Positions 31,405 to 39,588 of a stretch of DNA of 54,340 bases are shown one piece after another. Source of the stretch: Streptomyces humi. Lineage in GTDB: Bacteria; Actinomycetota; Actinomycetes; Streptomycetales; Streptomycetaceae. The notes below the pieces were generated by a model. It had not been told where the DNA came from and did not search any database. It worked only from the letters and a program-made list of their open reading frames with translations. The stretch's first letter is position 1, and the number at the start of each line of letters is the position of its first letter. Location of the stretch: NCBI RefSeq assembly GCF_001005085.2, contig NZ_LBMU02000060.1:1-54340 (forward strand), given 5' to 3'. The position numbers and the translations under genes are program-made.

Positions 31405-32841
31405 ATGCCGTTGCTCGACCCGAAGTCCTGGCAGGCGAGCGCCCTGTCCGGCGCGCAGCACGAAGTCACCGAGCCCGCCACCGGCGACCCGCTCGGCGCC
31501 GTCACCCTCGCCGCGCCCGCCGACGTGGCCCCGGCCGCCGCGGCCGCCCGTGCCGCACACCGCGACTGGGCCCGCGCACCGCACTTCGTGCGCGCCCAGG
31601 TCCTGCGCCGGGCGGGCGACCTGTTCACGGAGCACGCCGACGAACTGCGCGAGTGGATCGTCCGCGAGTCCGGCTCCGTACCGGGCAAGGCCGACTTCGA
31701 ACTGCACGTCGCCGCCCAGGAGTGCTACGAGGCCGCCGCCCTCGCCTCCCGCCCGGCCGGCCAGGTGCTGCCCACCGAGGCACCGCGCCTGTCGTACACC
31801 CGCCGGGTCCCGGTCGGGGTGGTCGGGGTGATCGCGCCGTTCAACGCGCCACTGATCCTGTCCATCCGCTCCGTCGCGCCCGCCCTGGCGCTCGGCAACG
31901 GCGTCGTCCTGAAGCCCGATCCGCGGACCGCCGTCTGCGGCGGGCTCGCGCTCGCCGCGGTGTTCGCCGCGGCCGGGCTGCCGGAAGGGCTGCTGCACGT
32001 GCTGCCCGGCGGCGCCGACGTGGGCGCGGCGCTGGTCGAGGACCCCCGGGTGCCGGTCATCTCCTTCACCGGCTCGACGGCGGCCGGCCGCGCGGTCGGC
32101 GAGGCGGCGGGCCGCCACCTCAAGCGCGCCCACCTCGAACTCGGCGGCAACTCCGCCCTGATCGTCCTGGAGGACGCCGACCTCGACGCGGTGATCGCCA
32201 CGGCCGCCTGGGGGTCCTTCTTCCACCAGGGCCAGATCTGCATGACCACCGGACGCCACCTGGTGCACAGCTCGCTGGTCGAGGAGTACGTCGAACGCCT
32301 CGCCGCCAAGGCCGACTCCCTCGCCGTGGGTGACCCGCACCGCGAACAGGTCCACCTCGGTCCGATCATCGACGACGCCCAACTCGCCAAGATCCACGGC
32401 CTGGTGGAGGCCAGCACCGCGAACGGCGCGCGCCTCGCGGCCGGCGGCACCCACGAGCGGCTCTTCTACCGGCCCACCGTGCTGGCGGGTGTCGACGACG
32501 GCACGCCCGCCTACACCGAGGAGGTCTTCGGGCCGGTCGCGCCGGTCCGCGCCTTCGCCGACGCGGAGGAGGCCGCCGCGCTCGCGGCCGACAGCTCCTA
32601 CGGGCTCTCCCTCGGCATCGTCACCCGCGACACGGCGCGCGGCCTGGACCTCGCGGAGCGCATCCCGACCGGCATCGTCCACATCAACGACCAGACCGTG
32701 AACGACGAGGCGGTGGCCCCCTTCGGCGGAGTCGCCGCCTCCGGTACCGGGGCCCGGTTCGGCGGCGACTCGAATCTGGAGGCGTTCACGGACGTGCGCT
32801 GGACGACGGTGCGCGGAGACGTCGCCCCCTACCCGTTCTAG
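31405..32841 (+). CDS. Aldehyde dehydrogenase (benzaldehyde/vanillin dehydrogenase-like)
   Basis: A 478-aa protein with ATG at 31405 and GGAGAG upstream. It has the Rossmann glycine motif FTGSTAAGR, the general base in LELGGNS, the catalytic Cys in GQICMTT and the late EEVFGPVAPV. Length and the FNAPLILSIRSVAPALALGN block fit the NAD-dependent aromatic-aldehyde group (benzaldehyde or vanillin type). The substrate is a guess. The enzyme is probably cytosolic. It may be transcribed from its own promoter (TAGGAT) after the LacI-type gene. Confidence 0.88.
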   Translation: MPLLDPKSWQASALSGAQHEVTEPATGDPLGAVTLAAPADVAPAAAAARAAHRDWARAPHFVRAQVLRRAGDLFTEHADELREWIVRESGSVPGKADFELHVAAQECYEAAALASRPAGQVLPTEAPRLSYTRRVPVGVVGVIAPFNAPLILSIRSVAPALALGNGVVLKPDPRTAVCGGLALAAVFAAAGLPEGLLHVLPGGADVGAALVEDPRVPVISFTGSTAAGRAVGEAAGRHLKRAHLELGGNSALIVLEDADLDAVIATAAWGSFFHQGQICMTTGRHLVHSSLVEEYVERLAAKADSLAVGDPHREQVHLGPIIDDAQLAKIHGLVEASTANGARLAAGGTHERLFYRPTVLAGVDDGTPAYTEEVFGPVAPVRAFADAEEAAALAADSSYGLSLGIVTRDTARGLDLAERIPTGIVHINDQTVNDEAVAPFGGVAASGTGARFGGDSNLEAFTDVRWTTVRGDVAPYPF

Positions 32842-32940
32842 GGGAGACGGTGCGCCTTACCCGTTCCCACTGCCATGAGAGGGTATTACCCCGGCTGGTG
32901 TCGGCCGCTTGCGCTCCGGCCGGTGCCGACGGGCGACTGG

Positions 32941-33321
32941 TCACTCGCTCTCGGACGCGCCCTGCTGCGCGGCGATGCTCTTGCGGACCTCGTCCATGTC
33001 CAGCTTGCGGGCCTGGCCGATGACGTCCGCGAGGGCGGCCTCCGGCAGGGCGCCCGGCTGGGCGAACACGGCGACCTGGTCGCGGACGATCATCAGGGTC
33101 GGGATCGACTGGATGGCGAAGGCCTGCGCCAGCTCCGGCTGCGCCTCGGTGTCGACCTTCGCGAACACCAGGTCGGGGTTGGCCTGCGCGGCCTTCTCGT
33201 AGACCGGGGCGAACATCCGGCACGGGCCGCACCACGACGCCCAGAAGTCGATCAGGACGAACTCGTTCTCGGTGACCGTCTGGTCGAAGTTCTCCTTGGT
33301 GAGCTCCACGGTGCTGCTCAT
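32941..33321 (-). CDS. trxA: Thioredoxin
   Basis: A 126-aa protein from ATG at 33321 with GAGGGAAG upstream. It has the active site WCGPC (Cys31, Cys34) in the context FVLIDFWASWCGPCRMFAP, the cis-proline motif SIPTLMI, and KVDTEAQPELAQAF. A short C-terminal extension with a charged, disordered-looking tail (IAAQQGASESE) goes beyond the classical 105-110 aa thioredoxin. It is divergent from a disulfide oxidoreductase gene across 133 bp, so a shared redox-responsive promoter region is plausible. Confidence 0.93.
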   Translation of the reverse strand: MSSTVELTKENFDQTVTENEFVLIDFWASWCGPCRMFAPVYEKAAQANPDLVFAKVDTEAQPELAQAFAIQSIPTLMIVRDQVAVFAQPGALPEAALADVIGQARKLDMDEVRKSIAAQQGASESE

Positions 33322-33454
33322 GCGTGCTTCCCTCTTCCTGATCCGGGGCGCCCCGCTGCGGGGCGGAACCGCTCGCGACAACGTGCCCGGCCGGGTGGGT
33401 ATTCCGCCCGGCACCCGTGTGGCCCGAGCGCACGGCACCCTGGAGACTTACCCC

Positions 33455-34882
33455 ATGACGGAAACGGAATCCATCGCTTACGACGTCGTGGTGCTCGGAG
33501 CCGGGCCCGTGGGGGAGAACGTGGCCGACCGCACCCGTGCGGCCGGCCTCTCCACCGCGGTCGTGGAGAGCGAACTCGTCGGCGGCGAATGCTCGTACTG
33601 GGCCTGTATGCCCAGCAAGGCACTGCTGCGCCCGGTCATCGCCCAGGCCGACGCCCGCCGCCTGCCCGGCCTGTCCCAGGCCGTCCAGGGCCCCCTCGAC
33701 ACCCCCGCGGTCCTCGCCCGCCGGAACTACTTCACCTCGAACTGGAAGGATGACGGCCAGGTCGCCTGGCTGGACGGCATCAGTGCCGACCTCCACCGCG
33801 GCCACGGCCGCCTCGCGGGGCCCCGCACGGTCACCGTGACCGGCGCCGACGGCACCGTGACCACCCTGACCGCCCGGCACGCCGTGGCCGTCGCCACCGG
33901 CACCCGCGCCCAGCTGCCCGACCTGCCCGGACTCGCCGAGGTCAAGCCCTGGACCAGCCGCGAGGCGACCAGCGCCCAGCAGGCACCCGGCCGGCTGATC
34001 GTGGTCGGCGGCGGTGTCGTCGCCACCGAGATGGCGACCGCCTGGCAGGCACTGGGCTCCCAGGTCACCCTGCTGGTCCGCGGCAAGGGTGTGCTCAACC
34101 GGATGGAGCCGTTCGCCGGTGAACTCGTCGCCGAGGCGCTCACGGAAGCCGGCGTCGACGTCCGCACCGGGACCTCGGTGGAGTCGGTGACCCGCGAGAA
34201 CGGCATGGTCGTCGCCGTCACCGGCGCCGGTGACCGCATCGAGGCCGACGAGATCCTGTTCGCCACCGGGCGGCTGCCGCACACCGACGACATCGGACTG
34301 GACACCGTCGGCCTGAAGCCGGGCTCCTGGCTGTCGGTCGACGACACCCTCCTGGTCGAGGGCACCGACTGGCTGTACGCCGTCGGTGACGTCAACCACC
34401 GGGCGCTCCTCACCCACCAGGGCAAGTACCAGGCCCGGATCGCGGGCGACACGATCGCCGCGCGGGTCTCCGGCACGCCGCTGCTGGACGGCCCCTGGGG
34501 TGCGCACGCGGCCACCGCCGACCACCACGCGGTACCGCAGGTCGTCTTCACCGACCCGGAGGCGGCGGCCGTCGGGCTCTCCCTCGCGGAGGCCGAGCAG
34601 GCGGGGCACCGGGTCCGGGCCGTCGACGTCGAGTTCTCGTCGGTGGCCGGCGCGGGGCTGTACGCCGACGGCTACCGGGGCCGCGCCCGGATGGTCGTCG
34701 ACCTGGAGTCGGAGACCCTGCGCGGGGTCACGTTCGTGGGGCCGGGGGTGGGCGAGCTGATCCACTCGGCGACGGTCGCCGTGGCCGGACAGGTGCCGGT
34801 CAGCAGGCTGTGGCATGCGGTGGCGTCGTACCCGACACTGAGCGAGGTGTGGCTGCGGCTGCTGGAGGCGTACCGGGGGTAG
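33455..34882 (+). CDS. Pyridine nucleotide-disulfide oxidoreductase (mercuric reductase/lipoamide dehydrogenase-like)
   Basis: A 475-aa FAD enzyme with ATG at 33455 and GGAGA upstream. It shows the FAD-binding VVVLGAGPVGENVA, a redox-active disulfide in GGECSYWACMPSK (Cys46, Cys51), the NAD(P) fold VVGGGVVATEMATAWQALG, the second FAD motif YAVGDVNHRALLTH and a dimerisation domain with QVVFTDPEAAAVGLS. The loop between the two Cys is C-S-Y-W-A-C rather than the C-L-N-V-G-C of lipoamide dehydrogenase, pointing to the less-characterised subgroup common in actinobacteria. It is divergent from thioredoxin. Confidence 0.9.
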   Translation: MTETESIAYDVVVLGAGPVGENVADRTRAAGLSTAVVESELVGGECSYWACMPSKALLRPVIAQADARRLPGLSQAVQGPLDTPAVLARRNYFTSNWKDDGQVAWLDGISADLHRGHGRLAGPRTVTVTGADGTVTTLTARHAVAVATGTRAQLPDLPGLAEVKPWTSREATSAQQAPGRLIVVGGGVVATEMATAWQALGSQVTLLVRGKGVLNRMEPFAGELVAEALTEAGVDVRTGTSVESVTRENGMVVAVTGAGDRIEADEILFATGRLPHTDDIGLDTVGLKPGSWLSVDDTLLVEGTDWLYAVGDVNHRALLTHQGKYQARIAGDTIAARVSGTPLLDGPWGAHAATADHHAVPQVVFTDPEAAAVGLSLAEAEQAGHRVRAVDVEFSSVAGAGLYADGYRGRARMVVDLESETLRGVTFVGPGVGELIHSATVAVAGQVPVSRLWHAVASYPTLSEVWLRLLEAYRG

Positions 34883-34910
34883 CGCCGAAGGGGGCGGCCC
34901 GGTCGGCTGC

Positions 34911-35123
34911 GGGGGCCGGGCGCGCAGTTCCCCGCGCCCCTGGGGAGTCCGGGCCGCCGGCAGCGGGAGCCACCGTCGGCCCCCACGCCCCACCGCGACC
35001 GCCGAAGGGGGCGGGCCGGTTGTCCGGTCTGCTGCGGGGCGGTGGGGGCCGGGCGCGCAGTTCCCCGCGCCCCTGGGGAGTCCGGGCCGCCGGCAGCGGG
35101 AGCCACCGTCGGCCCCCACGCCC
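34911..35123. repeat. 80-bp perfect direct repeat in a gene-free spacer
   Basis: Positions 34911-34990 and 35044-35123 are identical over 80 bp. Both contain the word GCGCAGTTCCCCGCGCCCCT, which I recall as a very frequent Streptomyces intergenic element. Flanking CCGAAGGGGGCGG words are also duplicated, so the true unit is nearer 120-130 bp. The spacer 34883-35202, between the convergent oxidoreductase and deformylase genes, holds nothing else that I can recognise. Confidence 0.9.
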
Positions 35124-35202
35124 GGCCACGGCCGTGTCCGCGCATCGGCCAGTGCCACACCCTCCGGCGGCCGGGGGTGTGCATCGGCCATGTCACCCCC
35201 GG

Positions 35203-35847
35203 CTACGGCAGGTCGAAGCCCAGGGTCTCGGCCGCCGTCGTCGGGGTCGGCTGGGTCCAGCGGCGGGTCAGCTCCTCGTTGGACGACAGGGAGCGCAGCT
35301 CCGCGCGGTCCAGGTACAGCATGCCGTCGAGGTGGTCGGTCTCGTGCTGGACGATACGGGCCGGCCAGCCCGTGAAGACCTCGTCGACCGGGCTGCCGTG
35401 CTCGTCCTCGCCGCGCAGCCGCACCTCGGCGGGCCGGGCCACCACCGCCTGCCAGCCCGGCACGCTCAGGCAGCCCTCGAAGAACGCGGCGCGTGCGGTG
35501 CCGACGGGTTCGTAGGCCGGGTTGACCAGTACCCGGAACGGCTGCGGGACCCGGCCACGGGCGGCGGCCACCTCCGCCGGCACCGGCGCCGGGTCCTCGA
35601 TGACGGCGAGCCGCAGCGGGACGCCGACCTGCGGCGCGGCCAGACCCACGCCCGGCGCCGCGTGCATGGTGACGCGCAGCGCCTCGACGAACCGGGCCAG
35701 CAGTTCGGGGCCCAACTGACCGTCGTACGGCTCCGTACCGCGCCGCAGGACCGGGTCGCCGGCCGCGACGATGGGCAACGGGCCGCCGACGGCGAGGAGT
35801 TCCTCGACCCGCTCGGCAAGAGGTGCGCGATCACTGGGAGATGCCAT
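35203..35847 (-). CDS. def: Peptide deformylase
   Basis: A 214-aa protein from ATG at 35847. All three family motifs are present: GVGLAAPQ (66-73), EGCLSVPG (Cys126) and QHETDHLDG (His168, Glu169, His172), which supply the metal ligands and catalytic Glu. It removes the N-formyl group from nascent proteins. The N-terminal extension of about 20 residues and the C-terminal tail are typical of actinobacterial paralogues. It is monocistronic, and as Streptomyces usually has several deformylases it need not be the essential copy. Confidence 0.95.
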   Translation of the reverse strand: MASPSDRAPLAERVEELLAVGGPLPIVAAGDPVLRRGTEPYDGQLGPELLARFVEALRVTMHAAPGVGLAAPQVGVPLRLAVIEDPAPVPAEVAAARGRVPQPFRVLVNPAYEPVGTARAAFFEGCLSVPGWQAVVARPAEVRLRGEDEHGSPVDEVFTGWPARIVQHETDHLDGMLYLDRAELRSLSSNEELTRRWTQPTPTTAAETLGFDLP

Positions 35848-35971
35848 CGCGCCAGCATGCCATGACCGCGAGTGTGACGCGGGTCACTTCGCCTGCCGGG
35901 AACTCGGCTCCCGCACCCTCCGACTACTGGACCGTCACCGCTCAGCCACGAGTCCCCGGAGAAGCCCGCCG

Positions 35972-37420
35972 ATGTCCACCGCCCCCTCGACGTCCCCCAA
36001 TCCCGGCTCCGCCCGCTCGCAGGAACCCCCATCGGACGGTGCCCCGCCCTCCGGGATCCCGGCCGCCGCCCCCAGTCGCTGGGCGCCGCTGCGACCCCTC
36101 GTCCTGCGCCTGCACTTCTACGCCGGTGTCCTCGTCGCCCCCTTCCTGCTGGTCGCCGCCACCACCGGCCTGCTGTACGCGTTCTCCTTCCAGGCCGAGA
36201 AGCTGGTGTACGCCCATGAACTGACCGTGCCGGCGGGGAAGACCGAACTGCCGATCTCGCGGCAGGTCGCCGCCGCCCGCAAGGCCCACCCCGAGGGCAC
36301 CGTCTCCGCGATACGGCCCTCACCCGAGGCGGGCGCCGCCACCAGGGTGCTGCTCTCGGGGGTGAAGGGCGTCGGAGCGGACCACACCCTCGCCGTCTTC
36401 GTCGACCCGTACACCGGCAAGGTGCGCGGCGCTCTCGAACAGTACGGCTCGACCGGCGCGCTGCCACTGCGCACCTGGATCGACGAACTCCACCGCGACC
36501 TGCACCTCGGCGACACCGGCCGGCTCTACAGCGAGTTCGCGGCGAGCTGGCTGTGGGTGATCTCGGGCGGCGGGCTCGTGCTGTGGTTCTCGCGCCGACG
36601 GGCCCTGCGCAAGGTGCGCGGCACCGGCGGACGGCGGCGCACGCTCGGCCTGCACGGCAGCGTCGGCGTCTGGGCCGCGGCCGGTTTCTTCTTCCTGTCG
36701 GCGACCGGTCTGACCTGGTCCGCCTACGCGGGCGCCAACATCGACGAACTGCGCACCTCCCTCGGCCAGGCCACCCCGTCCGTCTCGGCGGCCGCGAGCG
36801 GCGGTGAACACGCCGGCCACGACATGGCGTCCATGACCGGCGGCTCCGCCGAGCACGGTGTCGGCGTGGACAAGGTGCTGGCCGCGGCCCGCGCCGAGGG
36901 ACTGGGCAACCCCGTCGAGATCGTGCCGCCCGCCGACGCGAACAGCGCCTACGTCGTCCGGCAGGTCCAGCGCAGCTGGCCGGAGAAGCAGGACGCGGTC
37001 GCCGTCGACCCGGGCACCGGCGAGGTGACCGACGTACTGCGCTTCGACGACTACCCGGTGCTCGCCAAACTCACCCGCTGGGGCATCGACCTGCACACCG
37101 GGATCCTCTTCGGCATCGTCAACCAACTGGCCCTCGCGCTGCTCGCCCTCGCCCTGATCCTGCTGATCCTGTGGGGCTACCGCATGTGGTGGCAGCGCGG
37201 CCGGGGCTCCGCCTTCGGCCGGCCGGTCCCGCGCGGCGCCTGGGCGGACGTCCCGCCGTACCTCCTCGTCCCGGCGATGGCGGTGATCGCGGTGCTCGGC
37301 TACTTCGTGCCGCTGCTCGGGATCCCGCTGGCCGCCTTCCTGGCCGTGGACATCGTGCTCGGCGAGGTCGCGCACCGTCGCGGCCGGCGCACCTACGGGA
37401 GGGGGTCCCAGGTGAAGTAG
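35972..37420 (+). CDS. PepSY-domain integral membrane protein with His/Met-rich loop
   Basis: A 482-aa protein with ATG at 35972 and GGAGAAG upstream. It has about four or five transmembrane helices: LHFYAGVLVAPFLLVAATTG near 50, LWVISGGGLVLWF near 195, VWAAAGFFFLSATGL near 235, and two near the C-terminus. It has PepSY-type features (WIDELHRDLHLGDTGRLYSE). An extracytoplasmic stretch near residues 277-296 is rich in His and Met (GEHAGHDMASMTG...EHG), resembling copper-binding sequences. It is followed 38 bp later by a CopY/BlaI-type regulator gene, suggesting metal control. The export or reductase role is inferred. Confidence 0.85.
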   Translation: MSTAPSTSPNPGSARSQEPPSDGAPPSGIPAAAPSRWAPLRPLVLRLHFYAGVLVAPFLLVAATTGLLYAFSFQAEKLVYAHELTVPAGKTELPISRQVAAARKAHPEGTVSAIRPSPEAGAATRVLLSGVKGVGADHTLAVFVDPYTGKVRGALEQYGSTGALPLRTWIDELHRDLHLGDTGRLYSEFAASWLWVISGGGLVLWFSRRRALRKVRGTGGRRRTLGLHGSVGVWAAAGFFFLSATGLTWSAYAGANIDELRTSLGQATPSVSAAASGGEHAGHDMASMTGGSAEHGVGVDKVLAAARAEGLGNPVEIVPPADANSAYVVRQVQRSWPEKQDAVAVDPGTGEVTDVLRFDDYPVLAKLTRWGIDLHTGILFGIVNQLALALLALALILLILWGYRMWWQRGRGSAFGRPVPRGAWADVPPYLLVPAMAVIAVLGYFVPLLGIPLAAFLAVDIVLGEVAHRRGRRTYGRGSQVK

Positions 37421-37439
37421 CGTGGGGAGACACGCCTAC
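37417..37439. promoter_or_regulatory. Imperfect dyad before the BlaI/CopY-type gene
   Basis: GTAGCGTG (37417-37424) and CACGCCTAC (37431-37439) form an inverted repeat with one bulged base. It overlaps the stop of the PepSY gene and precedes the regulator start by 19 bp, a plausible autoregulatory operator. Confidence 0.3.
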
Positions 37440-37458
37440 GCCGGAGGGAGACGCGATC

Positions 37459-37875
37459 ATGGCGCGAGTCCGGCGCGGGCAGGGCGAACTGGAGGGCCAG
37501 GTCCTCGGCGCGCTCAGGGAGGCCGGCGGTCCCGTCACGGCGGCCTGGGTGCAGGAGCGGCTCGGCGGCGACCTCGCCTACACCACCGTGGTGACCATCC
37601 TGACCCGGCTGCTCGCCAAGGACGTCGTCGCCCGTGAACGGCAGGGCCGGTCCTTCCTGTGGACGCCGACCGCCGACGTGGCCCGGCTGGCCGCCCTGCG
37701 GATGCGCCGGCTGCTCGACGGCGAACGGGACCGCGAGGCCGTGCTCGCCAGCTTCGTCACCGCCCTGCCGCCCGGTGACGAACAGGTCCTGCGGGCCCTG
37801 CTGGAGTCAGCGGCACCGCCCCGGCCGAGCTCGCGAAGCGCCTCCCGCCCGAACCACGACGGCCAGGACGACTGA
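37459..37875 (+). CDS. BlaI/MecI/CopY-family transcriptional regulator
   Basis: A 138-aa protein with ATG at 37459 and GGAGGGAG upstream. The winged-helix core is seen as LEGQVLGALREAGGPVTAAW, QERLGGDLAYTTVVTILTRL, then the wing KDVVARERQGRSFLWTPT. The C-terminal dimerisation helix is present (RDREAVLASFVTALPPGDEQ). It lacks an obvious Cys-rich copper-sensing tail, so metal sensing directly by this protein is not supported. It is co-oriented with and close to the PepSY gene, which it probably regulates. Confidence 0.9.
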   Translation: MARVRRGQGELEGQVLGALREAGGPVTAAWVQERLGGDLAYTTVVTILTRLLAKDVVARERQGRSFLWTPTADVARLAALRMRRLLDGERDREAVLASFVTALPPGDEQVLRALLESAAPPRPSSRSASRPNHDGQDD

Positions 37876-37934
37876 CCACCCCGCACGCGCGATCCCACCC
37901 GTCACGCCGGCATCGCCTGCCGCAGTGACGGAGA

Positions 37935-37962
37935 AAGGGCCCCCGGAAGTCCGGGGGCCCTT
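37935..37962. terminator. Hairpin terminator after the BlaI/CopY-type gene
   Basis: A 12-bp perfect stem (AAGGGCCCCCGG at 37935-37946 with 37951-37962) closes a 4-nt loop. It lies 60 bp after the regulator stop and also faces the convergent TPR gene. Confidence 0.8.
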
Positions 37963-37972
37963 CGGTCCGACG

Positions 37973-38008
37973 GCTGTCCAGTCAACTGTCCAGTCAGCTG
38001 TCCAGTCA
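37973..38008. repeat. 12-bp tandem repeat, three copies
   Basis: The unit RCTGTCCAGTCA is repeated at 37973-37984, 37985-37996 and 37997-38008, with one variable first base. It ends 5 bp before the stop of the TPR-protein gene. Confidence 0.85.
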
Positions 38009-38013
38009 GCCGT

Positions 38014-38361
38014 TCACTCCTGCGGGAAGTCCCCCGCCAGCGCCGAGGCGATCCGCAGGTGCGGCTCCGCCTCCGCGTGCCGGGACTGCCGCTGGAGGGT
38101 GCGGCCCAGCATCAGCCGGGCGTAGTGCTCCACCGGGTCCCGCTCGACGATCTCGCGCAACTCGTTCTCGGCGCGCCGCAGTTGGGCCGAGTGGTAGTAG
38201 GCACGCGCCAGCAGCAGCCGGGGTCCGGTCTGCTCCGGCACCTCCGCCACCACCCCGGCGAGCACCCGCGCGGCGCCCGCGTAGTCCTTGGCGTCGAAGA
38301 ACAGCTGCCCCCGCTCCCAGCGCTCCGCGGCGGTTCCCTGGTCGTAGTACGTCGTGTCCAC
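38014..38361 (-). CDS. Small tetratricopeptide-repeat protein
   Basis: A 115-aa protein. GTG at 38361 is chosen because a near-perfect AAGGAGGT lies 5 bp upstream. It is built of about three TPR-like helical hairpins: RWERGQLFFDAKDYAGAARVL, PRLLLARAYYHSAQLRRAENE and HYARLMLGRTLQRQSRHAEA. Such proteins act as adaptors; no partner is evident. The same family occurs as a single short TPR gene in many Streptomyces. Confidence 0.85.
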   Translation of the reverse strand: MDTTYYDQGTAAERWERGQLFFDAKDYAGAARVLAGVVAEVPEQTGPRLLLARAYYHSAQLRRAENELREIVERDPVEHYARLMLGRTLQRQSRHAEAEPHLRIASALAGDFPQE

Positions 38362-38451
38362 TCGTGACCTCCTTCGAGGGCACCAACAGACAGCAGTAGT
38401 TGAAAATTCCACTAAGTATTCCAGTGGCCCAGTGGCCCAGTGATCCCCTGG

Positions 38452-38496
38452 TCCAGGTGATCCAGGTGATCCAGGTGATCCAGGTGATCCAAGTGA
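38452..38496. repeat. 9-bp tandem repeat, five copies
   Basis: TCCAGGTGA is repeated at 38452, 38461, 38470 and 38479, and once with a single change at 38488. It abuts the stop of the small membrane protein gene. A shorter CCCAGTGG duplication precedes it near 38421-38441. Confidence 0.88.
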
Positions 38497-38497
38497 C

Positions 38498-38773
38498 CTA
38501 AGCGACGGGCCCCGGGAAACGGCCGCCCGCGGTGGGGCCCACGCGCGGATGGCGACGGTGGGCCGCGCCGCCCGCCATGACGGCCAGCGCCAGGCAGAAG
38601 ATCAGCGCCAGCGCCAGGCCGGCACAGAAGATCGCGAGCGGGCCGAGGGTGGCGATGTGGTGGTCGAGCACGGAGACCGTGTAGCCGGGGCCGCCCGAGA
38701 GGTTGCCGGCGATCGCCAGGACGGTGAAGGCGACGGTCGCCGCGAGCACGAGGAGTCCGAGGAAGAGCAGCAT
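38498..38773 (-). CDS. Small two-helix membrane protein, unknown function
   Basis: A 91-aa protein. ATG at 38773 is preferred over the ATG at 38782 because GAAGGAG would abut the latter but lies 9 bp from the former. Two hydrophobic helices (LLFLGLLVLAATVAFTVLAI and LAIFCAGLALALIFCLALAV) flank a short loop with LDHHIATLG. A basic cytoplasmic-looking C-terminal tail follows (GAAHRRHPRVG). I do not recognise a named family. It stands alone between two short repeat arrays and the divergent reductase-like gene. Confidence 0.7.
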   Translation of the reverse strand: MLLFLGLLVLAATVAFTVLAIAGNLSGGPGYTVSVLDHHIATLGPLAIFCAGLALALIFCLALAVMAGGAAHRRHPRVGPTAGGRFPGPVA

Positions 38774-38842
38774 CCCAGTCATCTCCTTCGGGAGTGGTTC
38801 TGCCGGGACGAGTACCTGTGGGGCGGCGGTTCACACACCTGG

Positions 38843-38886
38843 CCGACAACTTGAGTTTCCTTGACAAATTTTATTGTCGGTAGGGG
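38843..38886 (+). promoter_or_regulatory. AT-rich promoter region with inverted repeats before the RibD-like gene
   Basis: TTGACA (38861-38866) lies within AT-rich sequence that is striking in this genome. CCGACAA (38843-38849) and TTGTCGG (38874-38880) are perfect inverted arms, and GACAA-N6-TTGTC (38863-38878) is a smaller dyad inside. This suggests a repressor-controlled promoter; the -10 element is not clear. Confidence 0.4.
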
Positions 38887-38936
38887 GCTGGGACGGCGGA
38901 ACACCGCAGCTGACCCGAGACGGCGAGGAAACCCGG

Positions 38937-39509
38937 ATGCGTACCCTGATCAGCACTGCCTTCATGTCGCTCGACGGTGTCGTCGAGGCCCCTGGCGGCG
39001 AGCCCGGGTACCGGAACTCCGGCTGGACCTTCAAGCACGTCGACTTCGTGCCGGAGGCCTTCGAGATCAAGGGCCGGGAGCAGGAGGAGGCGGCCGCGAT
39101 GCTGCTGGGCCGGACCAGCTACCAGGCCTTCAGCCCCGTCTGGCCGGACATGACGGAGTTCGCTCGCTACCGGACGCTGCCCAAGTACGTCGTCTCCACC
39201 ACCCTCACCGAGGGCGACCTGGTGTCGAACTGGGGCGAGACCACGATCCTGCGCTCGCTCGACGAGGTCGCCGCCCTCAAGGAGACCGAGGGCGGCCCGG
39301 TCATCGTGCACGGCAGCGCAGAGCTGAACCACGCCCTGTCCGACGCCGGCCTGATCGACCGCTACCACCTGCTCGTCTTCCCGCTGCTGCTCGGCGCGGG
39401 CAAGCGGCTGTTCAGCGCCACGGACAAGGACGCCCAGCAGCTCCGGCTGGTCGAGCACGAGGCCTACTCCAACGGCGTGCAGAAGAACGTCTTCGACGTC
39501 GTCCGCTGA
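38937..39509 (+). CDS. Dihydrofolate reductase-like protein (RibD C-terminal family)
   Basis: A 190-aa protein with ATG at 38937 and GAGGAA upstream. It has the RibD_C/DHFR-like pattern MRTLISTAFMSLDGVVEAPG at the N-terminus, AMLLGRTSYQAFSPVWP, GPVIVHGSAELNHALSDAGL and YHLLVFPLLLGAGKRLF. Members reduce pterin-like or other small substrates with NADPH; this subgroup (YyaP/YwjB-like) is mostly uncharacterised. It is a single gene with its own regulated-looking promoter. Confidence 0.9.
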   Translation: MRTLISTAFMSLDGVVEAPGGEPGYRNSGWTFKHVDFVPEAFEIKGREQEEAAAMLLGRTSYQAFSPVWPDMTEFARYRTLPKYVVSTTLTEGDLVSNWGETTILRSLDEVAALKETEGGPVIVHGSAELNHALSDAGLIDRYHLLVFPLLLGAGKRLFSATDKDAQQLRLVEHEAYSNGVQKNVFDVVR

Positions 39510-39552
39510 CCCGGTGCCGGGCGCTGTCCGGGCGGGCCGCGCGCCGCACCGC

Positions 39553-39588
39553 GGCCGTCAGTGCCGGCACGGCCGTCAGTGCTGGCAC
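39553..39588. repeat. 18-bp tandem duplication overlapping a stop codon
   Basis: GGCCGTCAGTGCCGGCAC (39553-39570) is followed by a copy with one change (39571-39588) that contains the stop of the convergent glycosylase gene (39576-39578). Confidence 0.8.

Noticed and set aside
32842..32940. Terminator between the aldehyde dehydrogenase and thioredoxin genes
   Set aside because: CGGCCG words can pair, but the hairpin is weak and irregular compared with those at 27953 and 41794.
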